This document shows positions 17,423 to 27,847 of a DNA stretch of 32,611 nucleotides, one piece after another. Every line of letters starts with the position of its first letter. Position 1 is the first letter of the stretch. Source of the stretch: Coemansia sp. RSA 1804 (taxonomy: Eukaryota; Kickxellomycota; Kickxellomycetes; Kickxellales; Kickxellaceae). The DNA lies in the NCBI GenBank assembly GCA_027578815.1, contig JANBTH010000128.1:1-32611 (forward strand), read 5' to 3'. The translations under genes were made by a program, and so were the position numbers. A model generated the notes under the pieces. That model did no database searches. It saw only the letters and a list, made by a program, of their open reading frames with translations, and was not told the origin of the DNA.

Positions 17423-19879
17423 ATGGATAGCCTCATCTCCAAATTCGAGTTACTCGGCCTTGCGCCTGTAAAGGCAAAGGAGGCAGCAGGTAACAAGAAG
17501 CTCGCCCCAACCCTAAGTAGCATCATTGATGCCACGGGCAAAACGGACTTTGACAAGTCAACGGGTATGCTTCTCTACACGCTGGCAACAACCGTGAGCA
17601 AGGATAAGACTCCCCACGCAGACTATGTTGCTAGGGCGATCTCTGCTGGCCGTATTGCCTCGGCTGAACAGCTTTCTGCAGCAACAAGATTCTGCACGAA
17701 AAACAATCCAGCAGAGAATGAACAGAGCTTTGATGAAGCCTGCGGTGTGGGTGTGGTGGTCAGTGAGCAGGATATTGCTGATCAGATCCGTAGTGCCATT
17801 AATGATGTAAAGGACACGCTGCTGCGGGAGCGTTATCGCGGCCAGGGCAAGGTGCTTGGCATCGTCAAGAAGCTTCCTGACCTGCGATGGGCCGATTCGG
17901 GCAAGGTGAAGAGCGAGTTTGACGCCCAGATTCTTGCTCTGCTTGGCCCCAAGGATGAGCGCGATGACCCAGCCGCCGCAAAAAAAGCTGCTGCTGCTGC
18001 CAAGAAAGCCGACTCGGCAGCAACGAGGGCACACGTTTCCTCGGCAAAGGAGACGCCAGAGCCCAAGAAATGGGAGCCAGCTTCGCTCGAGGGCATGTTT
18101 GCTGAGGGGGATATCAGTCGTCTGCACAAGCCCGGAGAGAACCCCCAGATCCACCCTCGGCTGGTGGAGCAGCATCTACGCGCAACAGAGGGTAAGGTGA
18201 TTACGCGCTTCCCACCAGAGCCCAACGGATACCTACACATTGGACACGCCAAAGCCATCAATGTAAACTTTGGGTATGCACGGGCCCACGGCGGAACGTG
18301 CAACCTGCGCTATGACGACACAAATCCAGAGACCGAAGAGCAAGAGTATGTGGACTCGATTCTTGAGACCGTGCGCTGGCTTGGGTTTGAACCGGATAAG
18401 ATCCTGTACTCGTCCGACTACTTCCAAGAGCTGTACGAGCTTGCGGTCAGACTTATCGAGAAAGGGCTGGGCTTCATATGTCACTGCACGAAGGAGGAGA
18501 TGAAGAAGAACCGTGGCGGCGAGGAAAGAGGGCCGCGTGTGGCGTGCCAGCACAGAGACCGCCCGATTGCCGAGTCTCTTGCAGAGTTCCAGAAGATGAA
18601 GGAGGGTCGCTATGCGCCGCATGAGGCTACGTTGCGCATGAAGATGGATTTGGAGGATGGCAACCCACAGATGTGGGATCCAATTGCATACCGCATTCTT
18701 TACTCTACTCATTACCGCACAGGCAATGAATGGTGCATCTATCCGACATACGACTTTGCCCACTGCCTATGCGACTCCATTGAGAACATTACCCACTCGC
18801 TGTGCACGACTGAGTTTATTCTAGCGCGCCAGTCATACTATTGGCTTTGTGATGCGGTGGACGTCTACAAGCCTGTCCAGTGGGAATATGGCCGCTTGAG
18901 CGTTACCAACACTGTGCTCTCCAAGCGCAAGCTGCTGAAGCTGCGCGAAAAGGGATTTATCATGTCTCTTGACGACCCGCGGCTCTATTCTCTCCCAGCA
19001 CTCCGTCGCCGTGGAGTCCCGCCGCAGGCCATAAATGCGTTTGTGCGCGAACTCGGAGTAACGACGGCAAAAGCAACTATCGATGTTGTTCGTTTGGAAA
19101 ACCACATTCGTGACTGTCTCAACGAAATTGCGCCACGGGTAATGGCCGTCATAAACCCCGTGAAGGTTGTGCTGGAGAATCTCCCTGAAGCGCACTTTGA
19201 GGAGATTGAGCTGCCATTCAAGCCGCGCGACAGCTCCTTTGGAACACACAAGGTTCCTTTCACTCGCGTGCTGTACATTGATGCATCAGATTTCCGCGAG
19301 GAGGATTCTGCGGACTACTATCGATTGGCGCCAAACAAGACAGTTGGATTGCAGGGAATCACACACCCGATTGTCTGCACGGATGTGCGCAGAAATGCCG
19401 ATGGCTCGATTGCAGAGCTTGTTTGCCGCTACCTTAACGAGGGAAAGCAGCAGAAGGCAAAGACCTATATCCAGTGGGTTGCCGACTGCCCCAAGGCCGG
19501 ATCGCCTGTGCGTCTTGACGAGGTTAGGACCTTTGGTCGGCTGTTTAAGCATGCCGATCCCAGCGACGAGTCCATTGTCCCCGGTGGCTATCTTTCCGAT
19601 GTGAATACAGATTCGCTAAAGATTGTCAAGGGCGCGCTTGTCGAGACTGGTTTCTGGGAAGCTATCAAGAGATATGCAGCGACTGCTGCGGGCAAAGAAG
19701 AGCTTGGAAAGCACAACGTGGAGAGCATCAGAGTCCAGTTTATGCGTATTGGCTACTTTGCATTGGACAAGGACAGCAAGCTTTCTGTGTCGGATATTGA
19801 AGGCGACAATTCCGGCAAGACCAAGCTTGTGGTGAACCGCATTGTGACTCTAAAGGAGGATTCAAAGAAGGAGGCATAA
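17423..19879 (+). CDS. GLN4: Glutaminyl-tRNA synthetase, cytosolic
   Basis: Intronless, 818 residues, close to yeast Gln4 (809). It charges tRNA-Gln with glutamine using ATP. Residues 1 to about 215 form the eukaryote-type N-terminal domain that helps tRNA binding, followed by a Lys/Ala linker (AAAKKAAAAAKKAD). The class I catalytic core begins at ITRFPPEPNGYLHIGHAK (HIGH signature at about 271-274) and includes NLRYDDTNPE, YPTYDFAHCLCDSIE and the KMSKS-equivalent VLSKRKL (about 497-503). The C-terminal part is the two-barrel anticodon-binding region (FTRVLYIDASDF, VVNRIVTLKED). All catalytic signatures are present. It is transcribed away from hydrolase copy 3, with a pyrimidine-rich leader immediately upstream of the ATG. 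Confidence 0.98.
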   Translation: MDSLISKFELLGLAPVKAKEAAGNKKLAPTLSSIIDATGKTDFDKSTGMLLYTLATTVSKDKTPHADYVARAISAGRIASAEQLSAATRFCTKNNPAENEQSFDEACGVGVVVSEQDIADQIRSAINDVKDTLLRERYRGQGKVLGIVKKLPDLRWADSGKVKSEFDAQILALLGPKDERDDPAAAKKAAAAAKKADSAATRAHVSSAKETPEPKKWEPASLEGMFAEGDISRLHKPGENPQIHPRLVEQHLRATEGKVITRFPPEPNGYLHIGHAKAINVNFGYARAHGGTCNLRYDDTNPETEEQEYVDSILETVRWLGFEPDKILYSSDYFQELYELAVRLIEKGLGFICHCTKEEMKKNRGGEERGPRVACQHRDRPIAESLAEFQKMKEGRYAPHEATLRMKMDLEDGNPQMWDPIAYRILYSTHYRTGNEWCIYPTYDFAHCLCDSIENITHSLCTTEFILARQSYYWLCDAVDVYKPVQWEYGRLSVTNTVLSKRKLLKLREKGFIMSLDDPRLYSLPALRRRGVPPQAINAFVRELGVTTAKATIDVVRLENHIRDCLNEIAPRVMAVINPVKVVLENLPEAHFEEIELPFKPRDSSFGTHKVPFTRVLYIDASDFREEDSADYYRLAPNKTVGLQGITHPIVCTDVRRNADGSIAELVCRYLNEGKQQKAKTYIQWVADCPKAGSPVRLDEVRTFGRLFKHADPSDESIVPGGYLSDVNTDSLKIVKGALVETGFWEAIKRYAATAAGKEELGKHNVESIRVQFMRIGYFALDKDSKLSVSDIEGDNSGKTKLVVNRIVTLKEDSKKEA

Positions 19880-20877
19880 GAGAGCCGCTACATTTGGTAG
19901 ACCCAAGCGGGGGAGTATTTTATACAATAACAAAGAATCAAATGATTTTGACAAGTGCTGCAATGTTCTCAATATTGCAATGAGGCTTGCGTTTGGAAAG
20001 TATTGTGTCCCAAAGAAGAGCGTATTTGCACTGTAATAGGTGCTTCTCTCAAAGTATTCTTGCCAGCTGGCGCAAGTCTGTTTTTAATGTTTCTTGCGGT
20101 AAAGCTATTAATGGATTTGATACATGCGATGATGATACATGTTTTCATTTTACATGTATTGTTTTCTATCTCCTATCTTTGTTTTATGGCCATGCTCATA
20201 TGTGAAAACCAGCAACCAGCGCCCAGCACAAACACACTGCACTTCTAATCGCTCTAACCTGTCATATCGATTGCTACGGAAATACTCTATTAACACAGAC
20301 TATTTTGCATTAACAAATACCATGTGTAATCGCTATGCTATAACATTCAGCATCTTTCGATACTAAAGTAAACGCTTTACACCCATTAAAGTAGTTTTTT
20401 TATTATTTACTGGTGATAAAAATAATAATAATAATGGCGGCAAGGTCAGCGTTTCTACCTAAATAGCATGTATTTCTAATGAATAATGATTGAATGGCAA
20501 TAAATTGTGCTTTCGCAGTTGAAGCTTTAAGCGTGGGCGGACTGGAGAATCCTATGCTTTGTTGGATACAGGGGTTAGAGAGACTTTTGCGCGTGTTCAA
20601 CATTGGGACAGGAGAATTCCGAGTTGTTATATAAATATGCAAAGAGACGTTGCTTTCAGAAAAGTCATACCATAGTATGAAATAATTACATGGAGGCAAT
20701 TCTATGGAATAAAATTTTGCTTGGCAATTTGTAATTTTTTTACCTCCCCTTCACCTCTGTTGTTTTGTTTTGTTTTTGTTTTTATCTTGTCTTTCATATT
20801 AAGGAAAAGTACAGCTCGCGTTGGGCCGGGAGAAAAGAGTGTTGAGCATTTCGTTTCCTGACATCTTTTAGGCATCC
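19880..20877. other. Intergenic between GlnRS and Mpv17-family gene
   Basis: About 1 kb, AT-rich, with a short (AAT)n run near 20420-20435 and T/G-rich tracts at 20740-20790. It should carry the GlnRS 3' UTR and the next promoter. Short open frames here show no family features. The bases just before the next ATG read CTTTTAG, a possible splice acceptor. Confidence 0.5.
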
Positions 20878-21582
20878 ATGACAGCAAAGCGGGTTATTAA
20901 GCTTGCATTGTTTAGCGGCAGTGTTTTTGCAACCGGGGATACCATTGCACAGCATCTTGATCTGTGGTCAAGTGGTCTACAAAGCGACAGGGATAAGACA
21001 ACGACGGAGGATCGGTCTGGATTCGGCTCCAATGCAGCGAAAGGGGATATCTCCGGATATAATCCAGCACAGACGCTAAGGTTTTTTGTTTACGGCTGCA
21101 TGTTTGCGCCAGTGTCATACAAATGGCATGCGTTTCTCAACACTCGGTTTCCTCTAATCAAGCCCACAACCGAGGTGGAAAAACTGTTCTCGCTTAGACA
21201 TGTAGCTTCAAGCAGGGTTGGAACAGTGCTGAAGCGTGTGGCAGTGGACCAGATAGTCTTTGCACCACTTGCTACTGGCGCCTTTATAGTGGGCATGGGT
21301 GTGCTTGAGGGACAAGGCCCGGATGCATTACTTGAGAGGATCCGACTGCAGTACCCAAAATTCCTGCTTGCCGGATACGTGGTGTGGCCAGCAGCACAAC
21401 TTGTGAATTTTAGTCTTGTTCCGCTTGCATACCGTGTTCCGTTTGGCAGTGTTGTCAGCTTGTTTTGGAACACGTATCTGAGTTGGGAAAATGCTCGGAC
21501 TAGACGCCAGCAGATGGCATTGCATGGCAGCCAGTCTCCAGTGGGTAGTTCACAAGCATCATCCGTGGATAGCCCCGCTTAA
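20878..21582 (+). CDS. Mpv17/PMP22-family membrane protein (Sym1-like)
   Basis: 234 residues from the ATG at 20878. The C-terminal signature of the family is clear: LLAGYVVWPAAQLVNFSLVP followed by YRVPFGSVVSLFWNTYLSW (about 163-203). The N-terminal family element is also present (FSGSVFATGDTIAQHL, about 12-27), as is FAPVSYKWHAFLN. Members are four-helix proteins of the mitochondrial inner or peroxisomal membrane; yeast Sym1 supports mitochondrial function under heat and ethanol stress. A hydrophilic loop at about 28-60 is longer than in human MPV17. The usual first dozen residues (a W-x-x-Y-L element) are missing, and a TAG acceptor-like site sits 6 bases before the ATG in an otherwise blocked frame. 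A short upstream exon is therefore plausible, though no matching donor was found. Confidence 0.9.
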   Translation: MTAKRVIKLALFSGSVFATGDTIAQHLDLWSSGLQSDRDKTTTEDRSGFGSNAAKGDISGYNPAQTLRFFVYGCMFAPVSYKWHAFLNTRFPLIKPTTEVEKLFSLRHVASSRVGTVLKRVAVDQIVFAPLATGAFIVGMGVLEGQGPDALLERIRLQYPKFLLAGYVVWPAAQLVNFSLVPLAYRVPFGSVVSLFWNTYLSWENARTRRQQMALHGSQSPVGSSQASSVDSPA

Positions 21583-22157
21583 TTCTGTCCGCTATTCTAC
21601 AGAACAGAGGGGGGCTCACTCTTGTTTATTAGCTGATAAGATTGAAGATTTGGTTGAGTACATGTGCTATTTTTTATAGATGTTAGAAAGGGCTATAATC
21701 ATTAAAAAGAACTTTCATTCGGCCAGAAAAACAATCGCATATTTAGAATTGTGTATACAATATTAACAAAAAGTCAACAACCATATGCCAGTACATTTTA
21801 CATGCCTGTGAATATACTCTTCTGCTTATGTCTTGCGGATCTCCATGCAACAGCACACACGGATCAATATATTGCTTATATGCATACGACCCCTGCAAAA
21901 GTGAATGGCGGTTGGAACCAAACGGAACCATTCCAACCGGGCAAGCTGATAATTGCTCTTTCCGTGAATACCTTTTCAACGCAGGCGGTCCAAACTGCCA
22001 TCACTTCTTTTCCATTTTTCTATAAACTTTTTGGTTACTAGTATGCTTCCAATCGGCAGACGATTAGGGCTCTCGATGTAGACCCAATAAACCCGATTGA
22101 TAATAAAACAGCTTCTTTTGAAAAGGGAGAAAATGCATGACTTTTGTGTTTTCGGGA
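21583..22157. other. Convergent 3' region between Mpv17-family and SNAPC3-like genes
   Basis: 575 bp receiving the 3' UTRs of two convergent genes. It contains a small, more GC-balanced island (21850-21985) that is open in several frames but matches nothing I know, and the inverted repeat listed separately. Confidence 0.5.
21909..21939. repeat. Inverted repeat, 9-bp perfect arms, 13-base loop
   Basis: CGGTTGGAA (21909-21917) is followed after 13 bases by its exact reverse complement TTCCAACCG (21931-21939). The loop also repeats GGAACCA. It lies between two converging genes and could form an RNA hairpin in either 3' UTR; function unknown. Confidence 0.75.
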
Positions 22158-24146
22158 TTACATGAGATTGACATTCGCATATGGAAACACATCATGCTCC
22201 AGAAGCTTTTTGCCGTCGTTATCAAAATGAAACGGCGAATAGCATTTTTCACAAAAGTAGCATGGGCTCATTCCGCTGTGGAAGTCGTTTTTCGTGACAT
22301 ACTGCGCTGGGTATGCCGAGCACATGCGACACTTGTGCCGCATATGGCGTGTGCGGAAAATCTGCTTTGGATAGTTCTCGACAAACTGATCGTCCTTGGG
22401 CCCCAGCAGCCGCAGGTCCGTAAACATCATCACATGCTCGCAGTCACCTTGGTGCACAAAAAGATACGGCTGTCTCAGCCGAATCGACAGATCAAGGAAC
22501 CGTGCGCCATCCATCAGCCGCGACTGCAGCCCTTGTAGCCGTGGATTGTTGGTTTGCCGCTCTGGATCGTTTGCCCACTCCATGATCACACGACTATAAT
22601 CGGTGGCCGTTGGCGACCGCATATCGTTGTAGAATGTCTTTTCAATAAAAAAGTAGCTCGAGCTCACCTTTTTATCTTTTGTGTTCTCAATCTGCTCATC
22701 GCGATGCGAAAAAAGAAAATCTGATATACAGTAGAACGCGTCGCGGAGAACAGTTAGATTCTGCGATCCAAGTACAAGATACTCTTCCATCTTTGACGTT
22801 GATGACCGGGTGTTGTAAAAGCAAACGCTAAGTAGTACTTCATCGTCTACAACTGGCGTGGCATTAGGTACAGGCCCAGGCTGCACACGGTTTGTCATAA
22901 AGTTCACCTCAAGCCGATACTTTGGAGGAATCATGCGACGATTGGCTTTGCGCAGCGAAGCGAGAGTTGACTCGTCAAGCAGGTCCTTAACTTTTCGAAA
23001 CTTGTTCTCAAGCTCAGATACCCCAGCTGGCTCTTCAACGCGAGTGCGCTGCTTCACAACACGTTTTGTCTCCTCTTCTACATCAGTGCTTCGAGCAAAC
23101 CCGCTGCTTGCAATTGCTTGCTTTAGCATCTCCTCGGTTATTCCTTTTGGCAGTTCCGATACGGGCGTAAATAGAGTAATCTCCTCGGGCTTTCTGGTGC
23201 GGCTTTTGAATGCCGATGAGACGGACACAACCTGGTTTTCGCTTGTATAATCTCCGCTATTGCGGTCTGTTTCGTCATCTCCATCTTCATCCGCAGAAGA
23301 TTCACGCATTTCAGAGCCATCACTGTCAGTCTCGCTTTCCTGATTAGAAGTCTCTGCCGCCGCTCCTAGGGCTTTGGTAACGTACTTTTCCGTACCGCTG
23401 CCGTCGGTTTCCTTTTCGCCCTTGCCATTGTCTAACCGCTTATGGCTGGAATCCTGAGCTCCACGCTTTGCATCGTCTCCACCAGGCGTCTCTACGCGAT
23501 AGACCTTCTCAACAAGCTCAATATCTTCGCGTTCTTCCTCCCTTTGTTCAGACTCATCGTCCACAGCGTGCTCAACGGCACTCGATCCGCCAGCAAGCCT
23601 CGCCAGTGCATCTTCAACAGTCGTTGCGTCGATATCCATTGCTTGTGGGCCTAGCTCATCTCCATCTCTACCAGCATCCACAGACAATAGCATACTATTG
23701 TCAATAGTCACGCCGTCGTTTGCACCTCCAACCTCAGCCCTAGCAAAAGCACCGTCTCCTTCCTCACTAGCATCGTCTGTCTCTTTAAACTCGTTTTGGA
23801 TAGAATCCTGGCCTAACGAATTCAATTCTTGTTGAGCAACGGCATTGCTTTGACGCGTCTTTCCAGACTTTGCTGCCTCCTCGCGTTTTTTCTGTAAGAG
23901 CTCGCGCTCGGTTGCTTCGTTAAACTCGCGGTGCTGACGAAGCATGTGAAATAGTGTTGGATTTACAAAAGCAGCATTTGAAAAGCACAGGTCGTCGTCT
24001 ATGCGACAACGGTCAGCAACCTCTGCCTTTGCTCCCTCTGACCACTCTGATTGAGCACTGAACAGCCCATGATCCTTTTGGCTCCTTACAAGGCCTGCAA
24101 ACTTGTCGCGAAACTCGCGAACATTGATGAGCTCCGAAGGTGCCAT
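22158..24146 (-). CDS. SNAPC3-like protein (snRNA-activating complex subunit 3 family)
   Basis: Intronless, 662 residues. The first 400 or so are acidic, Ser/Glu-rich and probably disordered. The C-terminal part matches the SNAPC3/SRD2 family: LRDAFYCISDFLF, SSYFFIEKTFYNDMR, YSRVIMEW, FLDLSIRLRQPYLFVHQGDC followed by EHVMMFTDLRLL. It ends in a zinc-binding module with Cys606, Cys609, Cys629, Cys632, Cys635 and His640, and the tail FPYANVN. In animals SNAPC3 (SNAP50) binds the proximal sequence element of snRNA promoters and enables RNA polymerase II/III transcription of spliceosomal RNAs; SRD2 has that role in plants. A similar nuclear promoter-binding role is inferred here. The partners SNAPC1 and SNAPC4 are not in the window. 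Family membership is firm; the fungal function is less so. Confidence 0.88.
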   Translation of the reverse strand: MAPSELINVREFRDKFAGLVRSQKDHGLFSAQSEWSEGAKAEVADRCRIDDDLCFSNAAFVNPTLFHMLRQHREFNEATERELLQKKREEAAKSGKTRQSNAVAQQELNSLGQDSIQNEFKETDDASEEGDGAFARAEVGGANDGVTIDNSMLLSVDAGRDGDELGPQAMDIDATTVEDALARLAGGSSAVEHAVDDESEQREEEREDIELVEKVYRVETPGGDDAKRGAQDSSHKRLDNGKGEKETDGSGTEKYVTKALGAAAETSNQESETDSDGSEMRESSADEDGDDETDRNSGDYTSENQVVSVSSAFKSRTRKPEEITLFTPVSELPKGITEEMLKQAIASSGFARSTDVEEETKRVVKQRTRVEEPAGVSELENKFRKVKDLLDESTLASLRKANRRMIPPKYRLEVNFMTNRVQPGPVPNATPVVDDEVLLSVCFYNTRSSTSKMEEYLVLGSQNLTVLRDAFYCISDFLFSHRDEQIENTKDKKVSSSYFFIEKTFYNDMRSPTATDYSRVIMEWANDPERQTNNPRLQGLQSRLMDGARFLDLSIRLRQPYLFVHQGDCEHVMMFTDLRLLGPKDDQFVENYPKQIFRTRHMRHKCRMCSAYPAQYVTKNDFHSGMSPCYFCEKCYSPFHFDNDGKKLLEHDVFPYANVNLM

Positions 24147-26140
24147 TGTTTTAAATCTGTTCCGCTGGGTGGATTACTTTTGCAAAATAGAAAATCGTTT
24201 TACTTCTTTCTCCAGAAATAGATACACGTGGCAAGCAACAGAAAAATAAATAAGGTTTAAAAATACGTTATACCCGTTTTGAAGGTGGCGTTGAAAAAGA
24301 GAGAAGAGAATAAATAAGGATAAATGTCCAAGTTGCAATGAAATACTTTGTTGAAAACACACACACTTTAGAATTGGTCAAAGATCATTGGACAGAAAAT
24401 TAGAAGATCGTACTGGAAATTTAATCAATAACTGTGCTGATTATGATTATGATTATGAAGGCAAACAGCTAAAGACGAATACCGACGTCTTTTGCTTGTT
24501 GTTGTGAACATAAATAATCATATACAGTTGTTTTTCTTCCCTTTCTTTGTGTGTTGTTCTCTTTATGCTACATACCATGAAGTGAAACCACAACGTCATA
24601 TAATGAGTTATAATGTTGTGCCGTTCATATTGCGCACAGCACACACAACATAAAGTGAAAAGACGGCGATGCGCAAACAGAAAACATCCTGCAAACCCCG
24701 CTGTAAACCACCAAATACATATTTCTGCTTTATTCTACTCATATTTACAAGAATATCCATGCAAAAGGCTATTCACCCTCGCGAGCTATGAATAGATGAT
24801 AGGCGTTGGCAATTATTGATCGCTCTAAAAATATTGTATGGATGATCATGAATTATCCGATCACACATGTCGGTCTTTTTTATTTTTAATATTCATAATG
24901 TCGATGGTCTAGAAGCAAGTTGGTAAATAATTTTGGTGAATAATAATTCATTTTACCGGATTGTTTCATAACGGCTATCCCTGGTAAATCATCTAGGATC
25001 TGATACTCATTCTAACAGCCTTGGTGTAAGTCGTTAATTCAAAAATCTAAAGTATTTCATTTTCCTCATAGAAGAAGTAAAGAGTAGATGAATTTCAAAA
25101 ACAAGGCACAAGACTAGAACCAGTTTGGATGTGCTCAAGCTGGTTGGACATGGACAATGCACTGCAAATTATAGCTGTTGTCATCGGGTGTTGGTTTTGG
25201 TTATCTGAGTATTTTCAATCTAGCGGTGGCATATGAACTTTATGTTCCTGTCAGCCACGCACGCTTGATATTTAAGTACTTTTTTTGCCTTCTAAATATA
25301 TACTTTAAACAAGAACAAAGCAGTGTCATTAGCCAGCACTTTAATTGATTGCTTGCTGTGTGCTTTTCTATTCTGCTATTGCTTTGTGCCTGTTCCCCCA
25401 CATCTAACGTCTAATTATCAACAGCTTAACTGCTGCTTATTTTAGGGATCCGAAACTGCCGATTGTTACTGCCTAGCCATTTCTACCCACCTACAAGGCT
25501 TCCCCACGCAAGAACTTATAAATACATACGTACTTGCTATCCAAAGGCTACAAACGGGTTTTTAGCACCAGTAGAAATCCGTGCATACTAAAAGCCTGCT
25601 GAATATTGCTGTTATCCACACAGAATCTTCTCCATTTCAGCTACATATAGCCACTAACTTGATAAACGCGAGTGGTAGATTAAATTGCCGTAGCACACCG
25701 GTGTTAATTCTGGACATCTATTTGTAAGTTATCATAATTATTTTCCTTTTGGATAAGAGAAGACACCAATTTTAAAATTGGCATTATTTAGTTTTGAAGT
25801 TATTTTGACAACTTTTGCTATTTTGCGCAAACTCTATGTTTCATAGAAGCAGTACATACAACCATGCTTTATTTGTACCATTAGGGTCGAATTACCACAC
25901 TTCTATTGACCTTATTTGCCAGAATCCAGAGGTATTCTTGAAATTGGCATCCTAGACCAGCCATATGTGTTTTATTCTTATCGATTTGGTGCTTTTTTGC
26001 TAGCTTCCCGCTTCAATAATCGCCATGCCTCGTGCTTTTTGTTATCCTGCTTAACTATATACTATTTTTTTCTTTTTCTGTTAAACCACTACATAAGGAG
26101 TAGAATTATCAATACTGATATACTTGCTTGGAGTAGCTAT

Positions 26141-26156
26141 CCGACATAGATGTCGG
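26141..26156. repeat. 16-bp palindrome-like element CCGACAT-AG-ATGTCGG
   Basis: Two 7-bp perfect inverted arms are separated by AG. Being GC-richer than its AT-rich surroundings, it stands out as a candidate dimeric transcription-factor site or small hairpin. Function is not shown by the sequence. Confidence 0.6.
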
Positions 26157-26335
26157 ACAGGGCGTTGTTCTATTATACAACTACCGCCGTCTTTCTCTTT
26201 GATTTTAATTTGTCCTTGTTATTTTGGTACGTACGATACATCAACAAGGAGAGGCCTACCAAGATTGGTTAAAAGATCAAAACAAGAGGCTTTACGCACT
26301 TTGCTCATATATTTTACCCCGTAATCCTCTCCTTT

Positions 26336-26364
26336 TCTCCATTGTTTCTCCATTGTTTCTCCAT
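26336..26364. repeat. 11-bp tandem repeat (TCTCCATTGTT), 2.6 copies
   Basis: Two full 11-base units and a third partial unit lie in a pyrimidine-rich stretch about 1.5 kb upstream of the Medusa-like coding start. Confidence 0.8.
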
Positions 26365-27847
26365 CCTCCCCCGCTGTGATTGTTTGAACATAGAAGACGT
26401 CCTTAGCTTCCTCCGCACTCTAAAGTTCTTGTTTGTTTGCACATAACAAAAAAGAATCCGCTAGTGTTGGTAATCTACATGTATAAACATATTTTTATTA
26501 TTACTCATTATACACCTCTCTAAAGAATCCATGTGGTAAGCATGCTGGCACGATTACTACCAATCTTTTGGTGCAAACGAAATTTTGCTTCAACTATTTC
26601 TACTTTGAATTGTTGATATATTGAGTGATTATCTAACGAGGACTATATCTTTAGCTCCACTTTTTTCTTTTCTTTTCCCCATTCCTAGTTGATGGTACTT
26701 GGTGCAAAAAGGAAGAAAGCCTCCTGATGATGCCCCCCCCCATTTAAACATGTATTTGGTACACGTTTGAAAAGTAAAAATTGGAGCATGTTTGAATATC
26801 CACACTTGAAGAACGGAGCCCTCCCCCAGTAATTGCACTGTGTCTTTATTACATGTATTCAAGCCAACAATGCCTGCCAAACATTTTGAAGAAATATCTA
26901 AATACATGTACAGCAGCGCTGTCAATCTTATTAAAAACGCCATTTTCCTCTTATTCTTTGCTTCAACATATTTATCTCTAGCAGTACTACTAAAAAAATC
27001 TGCGTGTCTTACGTTCTGTAACATAAACACTGACTCTACACTATCAAAGCCGTGTTGCATGCTACTATCTTTCTGCTATCCTGTCCGCCTGTTTGCATTT
27101 TTTGTTTATTTAGGGACTAATTATACCAGATACGCTTTTTCTTGTGTTTATCGGATGCAAATAACCGTTAATCAAGAATTACTTATCTCCGCGTAAATTG
27201 TCCATAGCGCATCTGTTTCTCGCTTTACTTTTCAGCGGGCAGGTTCAATAAGGAGGTGAAAAGGTATTTATCTGTTAGAATACACCATGGCTGTTTTTTG
27301 TGGGGATTGAAAAGCAAAAAAAGCAAGTAACTTCCTAAACATATCTGTGTTAGACTACAAAAGCGTTTGTTGTCTGTAGCTGAGTAAATTACTGACTGCA
27401 AAAGTTAGTTTTATTTTCTCCTGTTGCCACTACTACCATTATGAAGACGTAGACATGTTATTTTCGCCTTTTCATGATGATAGCTCAGTCTGTATAGTAA
27501 TCGGTATTGTTTCACTTTTATTTATTGTTGCTGGTCTTTTGTAACTCTAGGTTACCACCGTACTGCTACAAAACGCTATATATCCTTGGATGTCTACCTC
27601 TGTTAACATGCCATTCAACCAGCCAAGTAGCGCAGTTTTCTAAATTGGCAGTGTTTTTATTATTGTGCTGCAGTTTGGTTAATCAATCTTATACAACTCC
27701 TTGCAGTATTTCAAAGAAAGGTCCATATCTCAGACATTTTGCATTTAATGAACACCACTAATCAAATAGGTCTTCTAAATTTATTTATTTTTAATAGCGC
27801 CGTCAACATTTTCCTTGACAGCAAGCACGCCTGAACCATTCTTTATA

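Larger units (their letters stand above)
24147..27847. other. 3.7-kb AT-rich region without supportable genes, upstream of Medusa-like gene
   Basis: This region lies between two divergent genes and is much more AT-rich than the coding blocks. Frames of up to 143 codons occur (for example 26629-27060 minus and 26840-27196 plus), but they overlap one another, use rare-looking composition and show no domain. No tRNA B-box, 5S or U6-like sequence was recognised. It includes a GATTAT triplet repeat (24439-24456), a palindrome (26141-26156), an 11-bp tandem repeat (26336-26364) and a C run near 26733. It probably holds the promoter of the SNAPC3-like gene plus a long upstream regulatory/5' UTR region of the Medusa-like gene. 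AG acceptor-like sites at 27796-27797 and 27820-27821 leave room for an upstream exon of that gene. Confidence 0.5.

Noticed and set aside
25885..25890. TTAGGG telomere-like hexamer
   Set aside because: A single copy is expected by chance; there is no tandem array.
26629..27196. Overlapping opposite-strand frames of 143 and 118 codons in the AT-rich gap
   Set aside because: They overlap each other, have no recognisable domain and sit in AT-rich sequence where such frames arise by chance.
27815..27847. Start of the Medusa-like exon at TTG 27815
   Set aside because: TTG is not a normal start in fungal nuclear genes; the first in-frame ATG is 27848. The preceding open codons may belong to a longer exon.
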